A stretch of DNA of 64,000 nucleotides, from NCBI RefSeq assembly GCF_030372105.1, contig NZ_JAUDBQ010000017.1, positions 1 to 64,000 of the forward strand. The letters are read 5' to 3'. Numbering within the stretch: position 1 is the stretch's first letter; every line of letters begins with the position of its first letter. The DNA is from Cellulomonas cellasea. GTDB taxonomy: Bacteria > Actinomycetota > Actinomycetes > Actinomycetales > Cellulomonadaceae. Under the pieces are notes generated by a model. The model saw nothing but the letters and a program-made list of their open reading frames with translations. It had not been told where the DNA came from and made no database searches. This document shows positions 36,818-46,171 of the stretch, one piece after another. A program made the translations under genes and the position numbers.

Positions 36818-36844
36818 GTCAGAACACCCGGTGGGCGACTTCCG
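36818..36844. repeat. Direct repeat, right copy (27 bp)
   Basis: Partner of 36585-36611 with two mismatches; 233 bp separate the copy starts. It lies just beyond the stop of the chemoreceptor gene, which is on the other strand. Confidence 0.85.
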
Positions 36845-36850
36845 CGCGGC

Positions 36851-37771
36851 TCAGGCGCGGACGAACGCCTGGATCTCCTGGCGGAGCTCGCCGGCGAGCG
36901 CGGCCAGCCCGCCGTCATGCCGCCCGTTCCCGCCGGCCGCCGCGTAGATCCGGGCGACCTGCTCGTCCATCTCGGCGGTGCGCGCCCTGATCTGCTCGAG
37001 CGCGGCCACCGACTGCGCCGCCGCGGCCTGCACGGCCTCGACCTGCACGCTGATCAGCTCCGAGCTTGCCGCCGACTCGTCCGCGAGGTTCTTGACCTCG
37101 TTCGCCACGACGGCGAAGCCCTTGCCGGCGGCCCCGGCGCGCGCGGCCTCGATCGTCGCGTTGAGCGCGAGCAGCCGAGTCTGCGACGCGATCCGCGTGA
37201 TGACCTCGACCGCGTGCTGGATCTCGACCGACGAGCGTTCGAGTGAGGCGACGATCTCCATCGAGTTCTGCGCGGCCGTCGCAGTCTCGCGCGATGCCGC
37301 GGTGAGCGCGCCGGCGGCGTCGGCGAGGCCGCCCGACTCGCTGGCGACGCTCGTGGCCACCTCGGTGATCCGGTCGCCGAGCGACTCGCGGGCCGACTGC
37401 TCCTGGGCGACGCGCGCGGCTGAGGCTGCCAGGGCCTCGCGCGCGGCGTCGATCCGCCCGGCGTCTCCGCGCAGCCGCCCCGGCATGCCCCGCACCAGGA
37501 ACCGGCGGTGGAAGCGCTGCTGCTCGGCCGCGGCCAGCACGCCGGTCGCCTCCCGCACGTAGGCGTCCATGACATCGACGGTGCGGTTGATCGACGTGCG
37601 CAGGGCCACGGCCTGCGGGGCGCCAGCCAGGGCGGGCAGGCGGTCCTCCAAGTTGCCCTCGGCGACGCCGTCGAGGAAGGCGGCGATGGTGGTGAGCGAC
37701 TCGAGGGTGCCCGCGGGCACCTGCTCGGTTGCGGTCTCGACGGTCGGCTCGGGGCGCGGGCGGCGCCTCAC
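36851..37771 (-). CDS. Soluble methyl-accepting chemotaxis signalling domain protein
   Basis: 306 residues without a transmembrane helix. Residues about 25-110 form an N-terminal helical region ([17 protein letters not shown]). The rest is an MCP signalling coiled coil with the hairpin tip [20 protein letters not shown] and [14 protein letters not shown], the site that contacts CheA and CheW. GTG 37771 overlaps the stop of the PAS gene by GTGA, so translation is coupled. Together the two genes correspond to one Aer-like PAS-MCP receptor. No other chemotaxis gene is in the window. Confidence 0.85.
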   Translation of the reverse strand: MRRRPRPEPTVETATEQVPAGTLESLTTIAAFLDGVAEGNLEDRLPALAGAPQAVALRTSINRTVDVMDAYVREATGVLAAAEQQRFHRRFLVRGMPGRLRGDAGRIDAAREALAASAARVAQEQSARESLGDRITEVATSVASESGGLADAAGALTAASRETATAAQNSMEIVASLERSSVEIQHAVEVITRIASQTRLLALNATIEAARAGAAGKGFAVVANEVKNLADESAASSELISVQVEAVQAAAAQSVAALEQIRARTAEMDEQVARIYAAAGGNGRHDGGLAALAGELRQEIQAFVRA

Positions 37772-38391
37772 CGAGCGCCGGCCATCTGGCGCCCGGCCGT
37801 CTGGTTCCCGGCCATGTCCCTGCCAGCCAGTGCCCACACCCACGTGTCGAGGGTGTGGCCCGCCGAGGCCAGCTCGTCGGTGAGCGCCGCCACCCCGGCG
37901 GCGATCGCGTCCGACGTCCTCCGCTGCGCGGCTTCGGTGTGCAGGACCCGCGCGTACACGGCGGCGACCTCGTCGCGGATCTCCGGCTCGACCCAGCGGC
38001 GGTTCGAGTGGTAGCCGACGATGGCGCCCGTCGTGTCGAACGTCGGGGTGACGTGTGCGAGCACCCAGTAGTGCCCGCCGTCGGCGGCGAGGTTGACGAC
38101 ATAGGCGAACAGCTCCTCGCCGGCGCTGATGGTGTTCCACATGACCTGGAAGACGGCGCGCGGCATCCCGGGATGCCGAATCACGTTGTGGGGCATTCCG
38201 ATGATCTCGGACTCGTCATATCCGGCCACCCGCAGGAATATGTCGTTGGCGTACCGGATCACCCCTTTGGTGTCGGTCTTGGAGACGATGATCTCCTCGC
38301 GCCCGTAGGGGCGTTCCACGCCGGTGGGGACCACGCGCGAGGTTCCGCGCGGCGATGTCGCGGCTCGGGCGATGGGGGGTGTGACCAGCAT
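37768..38391 (-). CDS. Aer-like PAS sensor protein
   Basis: 207 residues. A PAS domain of the Aer/energy-taxis type covers about 30-130 ([40 protein letters not shown], then [14 protein letters not shown]), which in Aer binds FAD. A helical C-terminal segment follows. ATG 38391 is used; a -10-like TAGGAT at 38444-38439 implies a leader of about 40 nt. Its stop overlaps the start of the MCP gene, so the pair likely form one receptor complex from two polypeptides. Confidence 0.8.
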   Translation of the reverse strand: MLVTPPIARAATSPRGTSRVVPTGVERPYGREEIIVSKTDTKGVIRYANDIFLRVAGYDESEIIGMPHNVIRHPGMPRAVFQVMWNTISAGEELFAYVVNLAADGGHYWVLAHVTPTFDTTGAIVGYHSNRRWVEPEIRDEVAAVYARVLHTEAAQRRTSDAIAAGVAALTDELASAGHTLDTWVWALAGRDMAGNQTAGRQMAGAR

Positions 38392-38538
38392 GGATGTCCC
38401 TACGAGGAAAAGTGCCCGATGTGGCTTTGTCTCGACAAATCCTATCGAGGCGCAGTCCCATCCCGTGCACGCGTCCAGTGTTTCCACCGCGATCCGCGCA
38501 TTGTCGGTGGGCGGTGGCCGCGGACGGTCGGCCGGGCG

Positions 38539-40101
38539 TCACCGCGCAGCGGCGCCGCGCTCCACGCGCGGGCATTCTGGCGTGGACTCGACAAGCGCGC
38601 GCAGGGCCGCCCGGTCGATCTTCCCGGTCGCGTTGCGGGGCAGCTCGGCGACGGCCACGACACGGGTCGGCAGCTTGAACCGCGCGATGGCGCGGGCGGC
38701 GAGCTCGCGCACCTGATCGAGCGGGGGGCATGCGCCGGTGGTCTCGAGCACCGCGACGACCGTCTCGCCCCACTCCGGGTCCGGCAGGCCGAGCACCGCG
38801 AGATCGTGCACGTCGGGGCCCAGCAGCTCGGACAGCGCGCGCTCGACCTCGCAGGGGAAGACCTTCTCCCCGCCGGTGTTGATCATCTGCGTCAACCGTC
38901 CGACCACCGTGAGGCAGCCGTCCTCGTCCCGGACGGCGAGGTCGCCGGTGCGCAGCCAGCCGTCGGGGGTGGTGGCGGCGCGCGTCAGTTCCGGGGCGCG
39001 CCAGTAGCCCGGGGTCACATGGGGGCCACGGACGACGATCTCGCCGGGTGCGCCGGGAATTGTCACGCTGGCGCCTGTCGCGGGGTCGTCCAGCCGGATG
39101 TCGGTCCACGGGAGCGGCAGGCCGCAGGAGCCGGCCTTCTCCACGGTCCAGCGGCGCGGCAGGTAGGTGGCGCTCGGCGCGGTCTCGGTCATGCCCCAGG
39201 ACTGCTGCAGGTGCAGGCCCCGCTCGACATAGGCCCGCAGCAGCGATGGGGGAGCGGCTGATCCGGCGATGGTCGCGGCCCGCACGCCCGACAGGTCAGC
39301 GGTGGCGAACCCCGGGCAGCGTGCGATGGCCGCGAACATGGCGGGGACGCCGAACAGGCAGGTCACGCCGGCGGACAGGTCGGTGAGGGTGCGCGCGGCG
39401 TCGAACGCCCGCCGTGACAGCACGGTGCCGCCGCGGAGCAGCGTGCGGAGGGTGAAGGCGTTCAGGCCGCCGATGTGGGACATCGGCGCGACGGCCAGGG
39501 CGACGTCGTCGTCGCGCGTGTCGAGCACCTGGTCGATGTTGCGGGCGCTCCACCACAGGTTGCCGTGGGTCAGCATGACGCCCTTGGGGGTTCCGGAGGT
39601 GCCGGAGGTGTACATGATGACGGCGAGGTCGTCGGCGGAGAGCCGGACGGGCTCCAGGTCCCCGGACCGCTCGGCACCGGTCGGGTCGGCCAGCGGCATG
39701 GCGATGCGCGCGTCGAGCCAGTTCCGATGGGCATGGTCGGCCACGAGGCGGGCGTAGGCGGCCGCGAGCTCGCTGTCGACCACGACGGTGTGCGGGTCGC
39801 AGTGGCCCAGCAGCGTGCGCACCTCGGCGGGCGCGAGCCGGAAGCTCACGGGAACGAAGACCGCGCCCACGCACGCGGCGCCGAGCAGGGTGACCAGGAA
39901 CGCCGCGCTGTTGCGGCCGGCGAAGGCCACCCGGTCGCCGGGGCGGACGCCGTCGGCGAGGAGCCGGACGGCGAGGTCCGACGCGGCGCGCTGCACCTCG
40001 GCAGACGTGTGCGCGGTGCGCTCGTCGACGATCGAGGTGGCCTGCGGATCGCGGCGCACCAGGTGCCAGAAGGCGCTGGCCGGGCTCAGGTCCGGTCCCA
40101 T
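38539..40101 (-). CDS. AMP-forming acyl-CoA synthetase
   Basis: 520 residues of the ANL family. The phosphate-binding loop MYTSGTSGTPKGV is at about 163-175; WGMTETAPS, WLRTGDLAV and a C-terminal PRNATGKIDR with catalytic Lys are visible. It ligates a carboxylic acid to CoA; the substrate is not determinable. ATG 40101 has GAGG upstream. It is third in a leftward group (CoA-transferase, transporter, synthetase), but a hairpin at 40156-40196 separates it from the transporter, so expression may differ. Confidence 0.9.
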   Translation of the reverse strand: MGPDLSPASAFWHLVRRDPQATSIVDERTAHTSAEVQRAASDLAVRLLADGVRPGDRVAFAGRNSAAFLVTLLGAACVGAVFVPVSFRLAPAEVRTLLGHCDPHTVVVDSELAAAYARLVADHAHRNWLDARIAMPLADPTGAERSGDLEPVRLSADDLAVIMYTSGTSGTPKGVMLTHGNLWWSARNIDQVLDTRDDDVALAVAPMSHIGGLNAFTLRTLLRGGTVLSRRAFDAARTLTDLSAGVTCLFGVPAMFAAIARCPGFATADLSGVRAATIAGSAAPPSLLRAYVERGLHLQQSWGMTETAPSATYLPRRWTVEKAGSCGLPLPWTDIRLDDPATGASVTIPGAPGEIVVRGPHVTPGYWRAPELTRAATTPDGWLRTGDLAVRDEDGCLTVVGRLTQMINTGGEKVFPCEVERALSELLGPDVHDLAVLGLPDPEWGETVVAVLETTGACPPLDQVRELAARAIARFKLPTRVVAVAELPRNATGKIDRAALRALVESTPECPRVERGAAAR

Positions 40102-40155
40102 CAATGCCTCACCCCTCGTGTGGGGCCGCGGGTGGCGGCGCCACCCGGGTGGTGG

Positions 40156-40196
40156 GCCGTGGTGCGCGGCGGCAGGGGCCTGCCGCGCACCACGGC
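40156..40196 (-). terminator. Intercistronic hairpin between transporter and synthetase genes
   Basis: A 15-bp inverted repeat (40156-40170 with 40182-40196) with alternative inner pairing. It may attenuate transcription or stabilise the upstream message 3' end. Confidence 0.6.
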
Positions 40197-40210
40197 TGTC
40201 GAGCGGAAGG

Positions 40211-41470
40211 TCAGGCCTTCGAGTCCGCGGCGACCGGCGCCTCCGCGGGGACGCGGCTGCCCGTGTGCTTGGCGGGAAGCCGGGTGAAGCCGAGCGTCAG
40301 CACGAGACCGACGACGGCGGCGCCGATCGCGATGACGAACGGCTTGGTGTAGTCGCCCTCGGCGCCCATGCTGGCGGCGATCCGGGGGGCGAAGAACGCA
40401 GCGATCGAGTACGCGGTGAACACGATGCCGTAGTTGATGCCCTGGAACCTGGGACCGAAGTTCTTCATCGTCAGCGCCGGGAAGATGCCCATGACGCCGC
40501 CGAAGCACAGGCCCAGGCCGATGATGCCGATGGCGAAGCCCACCGTCGACGAGACGAGCACCAGCACGAGCATCGACAGCGCGACGGTGCCGTAGATCAT
40601 CATCAGCGCGTTGGTGTAGCCAAGCCGGTCGGAGACCGCGCCCCACACGATGCGGCCCAGCATGTTGCACGCGGCGTAGATCGAGACGAACACCGCCGCG
40701 GTTCCGGCGCTGAGGCCGAACATGGCGCTCTGCCCGATGCCGGAGGCCTGCGAGGCGATCATGAGGCCCGAGAACGCGCCGACGCCCATCATCAGGAAGA
40801 TGAGGAAGAACTGCGGGGTCTTGACCATGCCCGTCCAGGGCAGGTTGACCGCCGGGCCCGCGCCCGCGGGCGGGGTCCAGCCGGCGGGCGTGAAGCCGAC
40901 CGGCGCGGCGCGCAGGAAGAGCGACGCGACGACCACGACGCCCGCGTAGACGGCGCCCATGGTCAGGAACGCGCGGTCGACGCCCGAGCTCTTGATGAGC
41001 GCCTGCGCGACAGGCGCGGCGATGACCGAGGCGGCGCCCATGCCACCTGTGATCAGGCCCGCGGCCATGCCCCGCTTGTCCGGGAACAGCTTCATCGTGT
41101 TGTTGAGGCAGCCGGAGTACGCCAGGCCCTGCCCGAGGCCGGCCAGCAGGCCGTAGCTCAGGTACAGCATGGTCGTGCTGGTCGCGACCCCGGCGAGCAC
41201 GAAGCCGCCGGCGAACATGAGGCCGCCGACGAGGATGGAGATCCGCGCGCCGCCCTTGTCGACGATCCAGCCGCCCAGGATCATCGGGATCGGCCCGATG
41301 GCCGCGTTGATGGTGAACGCCATCATGACCTCGGGCATCGTCCAGCCGCGCAGCCCGCTGAGCGGGCCCGCGAAGACGGAGAACGAGTAGATCGCGCCCG
41401 TGCACATGAGGATCGCGACGGACCCCCACAGCACCGCCCACCTGTTGATCGTCGTGCTCGGTGTGGACAT
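40211..41470 (-). CDS. MFS transporter of the oxalate/formate antiporter (OFA) type
   Basis: 419 residues with 12 predicted helices. OFA-like stretches include CTGAIYSFSVFAGPLSGLRG near the start, GLGQGLAYSGCLNNTMKLFP and GMAAGLITGGMGAASVIAAP. The family exchanges carboxylates such as oxalate/formate or imports monocarboxylates. ATG 41470 is 2 nt after the CoA-transferase stop, so the two are co-transcribed. By context it carries the acid that is CoA-activated and oxidised or reduced by this cluster. Confidence 0.88.
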   Translation of the reverse strand: MSTPSTTINRWAVLWGSVAILMCTGAIYSFSVFAGPLSGLRGWTMPEVMMAFTINAAIGPIPMILGGWIVDKGGARISILVGGLMFAGGFVLAGVATSTTMLYLSYGLLAGLGQGLAYSGCLNNTMKLFPDKRGMAAGLITGGMGAASVIAAPVAQALIKSSGVDRAFLTMGAVYAGVVVVASLFLRAAPVGFTPAGWTPPAGAGPAVNLPWTGMVKTPQFFLIFLMMGVGAFSGLMIASQASGIGQSAMFGLSAGTAAVFVSIYAACNMLGRIVWGAVSDRLGYTNALMMIYGTVALSMLVLVLVSSTVGFAIGIIGLGLCFGGVMGIFPALTMKNFGPRFQGINYGIVFTAYSIAAFFAPRIAASMGAEGDYTKPFVIAIGAAVVGLVLTLGFTRLPAKHTGSRVPAEAPVAADSKA

Positions 41471-41472
41471 GG

Positions 41473-43083
41473 TCAGGCCTTTCCGACAGGCGCGGGCGTC
41501 GTCGTCCGCGCGGTGGGGGTGTGGGTGGTGCTCAGGTGCGAGGCGAGCTCGCCCCAGGTCTGACGGAAGATCCCCGCGGGCATGAGCCGCAGGTCGGGGG
41601 AGATGGCGGGGGTGAAGTCCATCTGGTCCAGGACGTCGGCCTGCAAGTCGATCCCGGGCGCGATCTCGATGAGGGTCATGGCGTCCGGGCTGAGCTCGAA
41701 CACGGCCCGCTCGGTGACGTACAGGACCCGCTGCCCGCGCGCGGCGGAGAACGGGCCGCTGAAGGTGATCTGCTGGACCTGGTCGAGGAACTTGCGCGCG
41801 CGGCCCTCGTTGGTGATCCGCAGCGCCCCGTCGACGACCTCGACCTCGAGGCCGCCAGCGGTGAAGGTGCCCGCGAAGACCAGCGTCTTGGCGGACTGGC
41901 AGATGTTGATGAACCCGCCGCAGCCGGCGACCCGTGAGCCGAACTTCGACACGTTGACGTTGCCGGCGGCGTCGGTCTGGGCCAGGCCCAGCACCGCCAC
42001 GTCCAGGCCGCCGCCGTCGTAGAAGTCGAACTGCGCGTGCATGTCCATCAGGGCTTGCGGGTTGTAGGCGTGCCCGAAGTCCTTGAGCCCGGCCGGGACG
42101 CCGCCGATGGCGCCCGCCTCGGTGGTGAGCATGATCTGGTCGCTCACGCCCTCCTCAGCGACGACGGTGCCCACGTCGGCGGGGATGCCGACGCCCAGGT
42201 TCAGCACCGTGTGCAGGGCGAGCTCCATCGCGCAGCGCCGGGCGATGATCTTGCGCTCGCTGAGCGGGATGGGCGCGACGTCGGAGAGCGGGATCCGCAG
42301 CTGGCCGGAGAACGACGGGTTGTAGTGGGTGTTCTCCGTCTGGAAGTGGTTCTCGGGCTCGGAGACCACCAGGTAGTCCACGAGGATGCCGGGGACCTTG
42401 ACGTCGTTGGGGTCCAGCGTGCCGCGGGCGGCGATGGACTCGACCTGGGCGATGACAATGCCGCCGCAGTTGTGGACGGCCTGCGCGATGGGCAGCACCT
42501 CCATCTTGAGGCCCTCGTGGGTGAGGGTGAGGTTGCCGTCCTCGTCGGCGACGGTGCCGCGGATCAGCGCGACGTTGAGCGGGAATGAGGGGTAGAACAG
42601 CCACTCCTGCCCGGCGAGCTCGACGACCTGCACGATGTCGTCCACCGAGGACGGCGACATCCGGGCGCCCTCGACGCGTGGGTCGACGAACGTGCCGAGG
42701 CCGACCTTGGTGATGACGCCGGGTCGCTTGGCGGCGATCTCGCGGTAGAGCTGGGTGATGACGCCCTGCGGCAGGTTGTACGCCTCGCAGCCGTCGGCCT
42801 CGATGAGCTTGGCCAGGGCGGGGGAGGCGATGGCGATGCCGCCGATCCAGCGCTTGATCAGGCCCTCGTGCCCGAGGTGGCTCATGCCCTTGTCGCGGCG
42901 GTTGCCGACGGCGCTGGCGTGCATGACCGTGAGGTCGCGCGGGGCGCCGTGCTCGAGGAACCGCCGCTCGATCGCAGCGAGAGCCTCCTCGTTGACGCAG
43001 GACAGCCCGAATCCGCTCAGGGCGACCGCGTCACCGTCCTTGACGAGTTCTGCGGCCTGGGCCGCGGTGATCACGTGGGCCAT
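41473..43083 (-). CDS. Family I CoA-transferase (acetate/propionate type, YdiF-like)
   Basis: 536 residues with fused alpha and beta halves, as in YdiF and propionate CoA-transferases. The active-site Glu is in TTEAGAIGGVPAG at about residue 322. Other marks are LSGFGLSCVNEEAL near the start and VPGILVDYLVV. It moves CoA between a donor acyl-CoA and a free acid. ATG 43083 has GAGGGAGA upstream. First gene of the leftward arm, divergent from the acyl-CoA dehydrogenase gene. Confidence 0.9.
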   Translation of the reverse strand: MAHVITAAQAAELVKDGDAVALSGFGLSCVNEEALAAIERRFLEHGAPRDLTVMHASAVGNRRDKGMSHLGHEGLIKRWIGGIAIASPALAKLIEADGCEAYNLPQGVITQLYREIAAKRPGVITKVGLGTFVDPRVEGARMSPSSVDDIVQVVELAGQEWLFYPSFPLNVALIRGTVADEDGNLTLTHEGLKMEVLPIAQAVHNCGGIVIAQVESIAARGTLDPNDVKVPGILVDYLVVSEPENHFQTENTHYNPSFSGQLRIPLSDVAPIPLSERKIIARRCAMELALHTVLNLGVGIPADVGTVVAEEGVSDQIMLTTEAGAIGGVPAGLKDFGHAYNPQALMDMHAQFDFYDGGGLDVAVLGLAQTDAAGNVNVSKFGSRVAGCGGFINICQSAKTLVFAGTFTAGGLEVEVVDGALRITNEGRARKFLDQVQQITFSGPFSAARGQRVLYVTERAVFELSPDAMTLIEIAPGIDLQADVLDQMDFTPAISPDLRLMPAGIFRQTWGELASHLSTTHTPTARTTTPAPVGKA

Positions 43084-43286
43084 CTGCTGGTCTCCCTCGA
43101 CGCAACTGTCGGCTGGTCCGCCGAACAACCGCAACGATTGCGGACGGCATGCGTCGGGAATCAGGACCATCGTCCTGAGATCCGGGCGGTGCCCAGCCCC
43201 CACGATGGTGCGCAGCGGCCAGCAGAGCCGCCGTCGCACACACCTCACGCAGGTGGTGGCGAGCCCCGATGGAGAGGCGTACGACC
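43084..43286. promoter_or_regulatory. Divergent control region with two palindromes
   Basis: This 203-bp gap separates the two arms of the acyl-CoA module. It contains CCGCAA-CGA-TTGCGG at 43129-43143 and TCAGGAC-CATC-GTCCTGA at 43161-43178, both perfect inverted repeats. Either could be the operator of the TetR gene at the far end of the cluster. No convincing -10/-35 pair stood out. Confidence 0.5.
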
Positions 43287-44429
43287 ATGGACTTCGGACT
43301 GACCGACGAGCAGCAGCTCCTGCTCGAGAGCCTTGACGAGCTGCTCGAGCGCGACTGTCCCGAGTCGTACATCGCCGAGCTCGACCTGACCCACCAGCCG
43401 CCCACGACGTTCCGCAAGGCCATGAACGAGGCCGGCTTCGGGTCGCTCGGATTCCCCGAGGAGTTCGGCGGCACGCCCAGCGACGCCCTGACCCTCGTGA
43501 TGCTGGCCGAGCGCGTCGCCCGCCAGGGCCTCAACAACGGCTACGGGCTCGAGCTCCTCCAGGCCATGGACATCCTCGAGTTCGGCTCCGACGAGCAGAA
43601 GCAGGAGATCCTCGGCCTGCTCGCGGCCGGCGAGGTGCCCTTCGCCCTCGGCTTCACCGAGCCCGGGGCCGGCTCCGACAACGCGGCCATGGCGACCACC
43701 GCCGTCCACCACGACGGGATGGTGACGTTCAACGGCACCAAGACGCTCATCACGAACGCGCTCCAGTCGAAGTACCTGCTGCTCATGGCGAAGAACCCCG
43801 GCGGCGACGACCCGCGCCGGGCCATCTCGATGTACCTGGTGCCGATGGACGCGCCGGGGGTCACCACCAACCGGCTCGACAAGATCGTGTGGCACATCTC
43901 CGACTCCTGCGAGATCTTCCTCGACGACGTCACGCTCCCCGAGAGCTGCCTGGTCGGCGTCCAGGGCAACGGCTTCAAGCAGCTCATGCGCAACTTCGAG
44001 CTCGAGCGCCTGGTCATCGCCGCCAACTGCCTGGGCATGGCCCAGTGCGCCTTCGACGACGCGGCCACGTACGCCGCCCAGCGGGTCCAGTTCGGCAAGC
44101 CGATCGGCTCGTTCCAGCTCATCCAGCTCAAGCTCACCGACATGGCGATCAAGCTCGAGAACATCCGCAACTTCGTCTACAAGACGGCGTGGATGGTCGA
44201 CCAGGACCTGCCGCTCAAGAGCCAGGGCGCGCTGTGCAAGCGCTACTCCGCGATGGCGGCCTTCGAGGTCGCGGACGAGGCCATGCAGATCTTCGGCGGC
44301 GTCGGCGTGACCGTCGGCACCCGCGTCTCACGGCTCTGGCGCGACCTGCGCGGCCACCGGTTCGGCGGGGGGACCGACGAGATCATGGTCCACATCGCGG
44401 GGCGCCAGATCGTCAAGGACCACAGCTGA
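43287..44429 (+). CDS. Acyl-CoA dehydrogenase of the CaiA/YdiO group
   Basis: 380 residues of acyl-CoA dehydrogenase fold (FTEPGAGSDNAAM, QRVQFGKPIGSFQLIQ, FGGVGVTVGTRVSRLWRD). Its closest known relatives by sequence are CaiA (crotonobetainyl-CoA reductase) and YdiO, which use FixAB-type electron partners. The YEGT-type catalytic Glu is replaced (RFGGGTDE), as I recall for CaiA. ATG 43287 has GGAGAGG about 10 nt upstream. fixA follows after 29 nt, strongly implying electron exchange with FixAB. Confidence 0.88.
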   Translation: MDFGLTDEQQLLLESLDELLERDCPESYIAELDLTHQPPTTFRKAMNEAGFGSLGFPEEFGGTPSDALTLVMLAERVARQGLNNGYGLELLQAMDILEFGSDEQKQEILGLLAAGEVPFALGFTEPGAGSDNAAMATTAVHHDGMVTFNGTKTLITNALQSKYLLLMAKNPGGDDPRRAISMYLVPMDAPGVTTNRLDKIVWHISDSCEIFLDDVTLPESCLVGVQGNGFKQLMRNFELERLVIAANCLGMAQCAFDDAATYAAQRVQFGKPIGSFQLIQLKLTDMAIKLENIRNFVYKTAWMVDQDLPLKSQGALCKRYSAMAAFEVADEAMQIFGGVGVTVGTRVSRLWRDLRGHRFGGGTDEIMVHIAGRQIVKDHS

Positions 44430-44458
44430 GCCGTCCGTCCGGAGAAGGAGAACCCCCG

Positions 44459-45232
44459 ATGAAGATCGTCGTCGCCTACAAGTGGGCAGCGAACCCCCAG
44501 GACGCGGAGGTCCGCCCCGACGGAACCGTCGACCTGTCCCGCGCCAAGGCAGCCGTCAGCGAGTACGACCCGGTCGCGTTCGAGCTGGCCCGCCGGCTCG
44601 CCGACGCCACGGGCGGGGAGGTGGTCGGCCTCACTGTCGGCGACCGCTCGATCGACACGCCCCTGGCCCGCAAGGCCGCGCTGTCGCGGGGCCTGGACCG
44701 GCTGGTGATGGTGGCCGACGACGCCCTGGCCGGCGCCGACGGGACCCGTCTCGCGGCAGTGCTCGCCGCGGCGGTCACCGCGATCGGCGACGTGGGACTG
44801 GTGCTCACCGGCGACTCGTCGGTCGACGTGGCGCAGGGCCAGGTGTCGATGACCCTCGCGGGCCGGCTCGGCTGGCTCGCGCTCGGCGCCGTCTCGTCCG
44901 TGGCGCCCGCCGAGGGCGGGCTCGTCGTCGAGCGGGACCTGCCGACCGGCATGACCACCCTGCTGCTCACCGGCCCCGCGGTGCTCGCCGCCACCAGCGA
45001 CGCCGCCGTGCCGCGGGTGCCCGGGATGAAGGACATCCTGGGCGCCGCGAAGAAGCCGGTCGAGGTGCTGGCCCTGGCCGACCTCGCCGTCGAGCCCGCC
45101 GGGGTCGCCCTCAGCACGCTGGGCACATCGCGTCCGGCCGAGCCCACCCGTGGCGCCGTCCTGTTCGACGGGGACGCCGCCACCGCCGCAACCGAGCTGG
45201 TGGGCGCGCTGCGCCTGGCCGGCGTTCTGTAG
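44459..45232 (+). CDS. fixA: Electron transfer flavoprotein beta subunit (FixA)
   Basis: 257 residues beginning MKIVVAYKWAANPQDAEV, an ETF-beta domain of the FixA branch. With FixB it carries the flavin that splits electrons between quinone and ferredoxin in the FixABCX complex. Conserved LTGDSSVDVAQGQVSMTLA and VPGMKDILGAAKKPVE are visible. GGAGAAGGAG provides a Shine-Dalgarno before ATG 44459. 12 nt separate it from fixB. Confidence 0.92.
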   Translation: MKIVVAYKWAANPQDAEVRPDGTVDLSRAKAAVSEYDPVAFELARRLADATGGEVVGLTVGDRSIDTPLARKAALSRGLDRLVMVADDALAGADGTRLAAVLAAAVTAIGDVGLVLTGDSSVDVAQGQVSMTLAGRLGWLALGAVSSVAPAEGGLVVERDLPTGMTTLLLTGPAVLAATSDAAVPRVPGMKDILGAAKKPVEVLALADLAVEPAGVALSTLGTSRPAEPTRGAVLFDGDAATAATELVGALRLAGVL

Positions 45233-45244
45233 AGAGAAGGAACC

Positions 45245-46171
45245 ATGGACGTCTCAACCCAGGCCTTCGTCCTGGTCGCCGGCGACCCGGCTGTCAGCGG
45301 GCTGGTCGACGTGGCCCGGGCGCTCGGCACGGAGGTCGTGGCAGTCGTCGCGGGAGGCCAGGGCGTGGCCGCTGCCGTCGCCCCGGCCGTCGACCGGGTG
45401 CTGTGGCTCGGCGACCCGGGCGAGAACCCGGTCGAGGCGTTCGCGCCCGACGTCGCGCGGCTCGTCGCCGATGCTGCTCCCCGGGCCGTCGTGGGCGCCA
45501 CGACAGCCGCTGGCCGCGCCCTGCTCGGGGCCGTGGCCGCACGGCTCGGCGCCCCGGTGCTCGGCGGGATCGCCGCCGTGGAGCTCGACGGCGGGGCCGT
45601 CGTGGTCACGCACGGCGTCCTGGGCGGCATCGCCGAGCACCGGACCGCCGTGAGCGGCGGGCCGGCGGTCCTCGCGGTGCTGCCGGGTGCGAGCGTCCCC
45701 GCCGGCGCCGGATGCGCGATCGAGGAGGTCCTGTCCCAGCCATTGCCGGGCGCCCGGACCACCGAGGTGCGCGCCAAGGAGCAGGTCGGTGTCGACCTGG
45801 GCGAGGCTTCGACGGTGGTCGGCATCGGGCGCGGGCTCAAGGCGCGCGAGGACCTGGCCCTCATCGAGGACCTGGCCCGCGCCGTCGGGGGAGAGGTCGC
45901 CTGCTCGCGGCCCCTCGCCGAAGGGGTCGACTGGGTGCCGAAGGAGCGCTACATCGGCATCTCGGGCCAGCACATCGCCCCCGCGCTCTACGTCGCCATC
46001 GGCATCTCCGGCCAGCTGCAGCACATGGTCGGCGTCCGGGACGCCACGACTGTGGTCGCGATCAACAGCGACGCGGCGGCGCCCGTGTTCGCCCAGTGCG
46101 ACTACGGCATCGTCGGCGACTTGTACGACGTGGTGCCGGCGCTCGCCGCCGCGCTGCGGGCCGGGGCATGA
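45245..46171 (+). CDS. fixB: Electron transfer flavoprotein alpha subunit (FixB)
   Basis: 308 residues. The C-terminal FAD-binding ETF-alpha motif is clear (RYIGISGQHIAPALYVAIG, SGQLQHMVG, VAINSDAAAPVFAQCDYG-type end). The N-terminal half is an ETF domain. Shine-Dalgarno AGAAGGAA precedes ATG 45245. The stop overlaps the fixC start by ATGA. It should pair with FixA and hand electrons to FixC/FixX and the dehydrogenase. Confidence 0.93.
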   Translation: MDVSTQAFVLVAGDPAVSGLVDVARALGTEVVAVVAGGQGVAAAVAPAVDRVLWLGDPGENPVEAFAPDVARLVADAAPRAVVGATTAAGRALLGAVAARLGAPVLGGIAAVELDGGAVVVTHGVLGGIAEHRTAVSGGPAVLAVLPGASVPAGAGCAIEEVLSQPLPGARTTEVRAKEQVGVDLGEASTVVGIGRGLKAREDLALIEDLARAVGGEVACSRPLAEGVDWVPKERYIGISGQHIAPALYVAIGISGQLQHMVGVRDATTVVAINSDAAAPVFAQCDYGIVGDLYDVVPALAAALRAGA

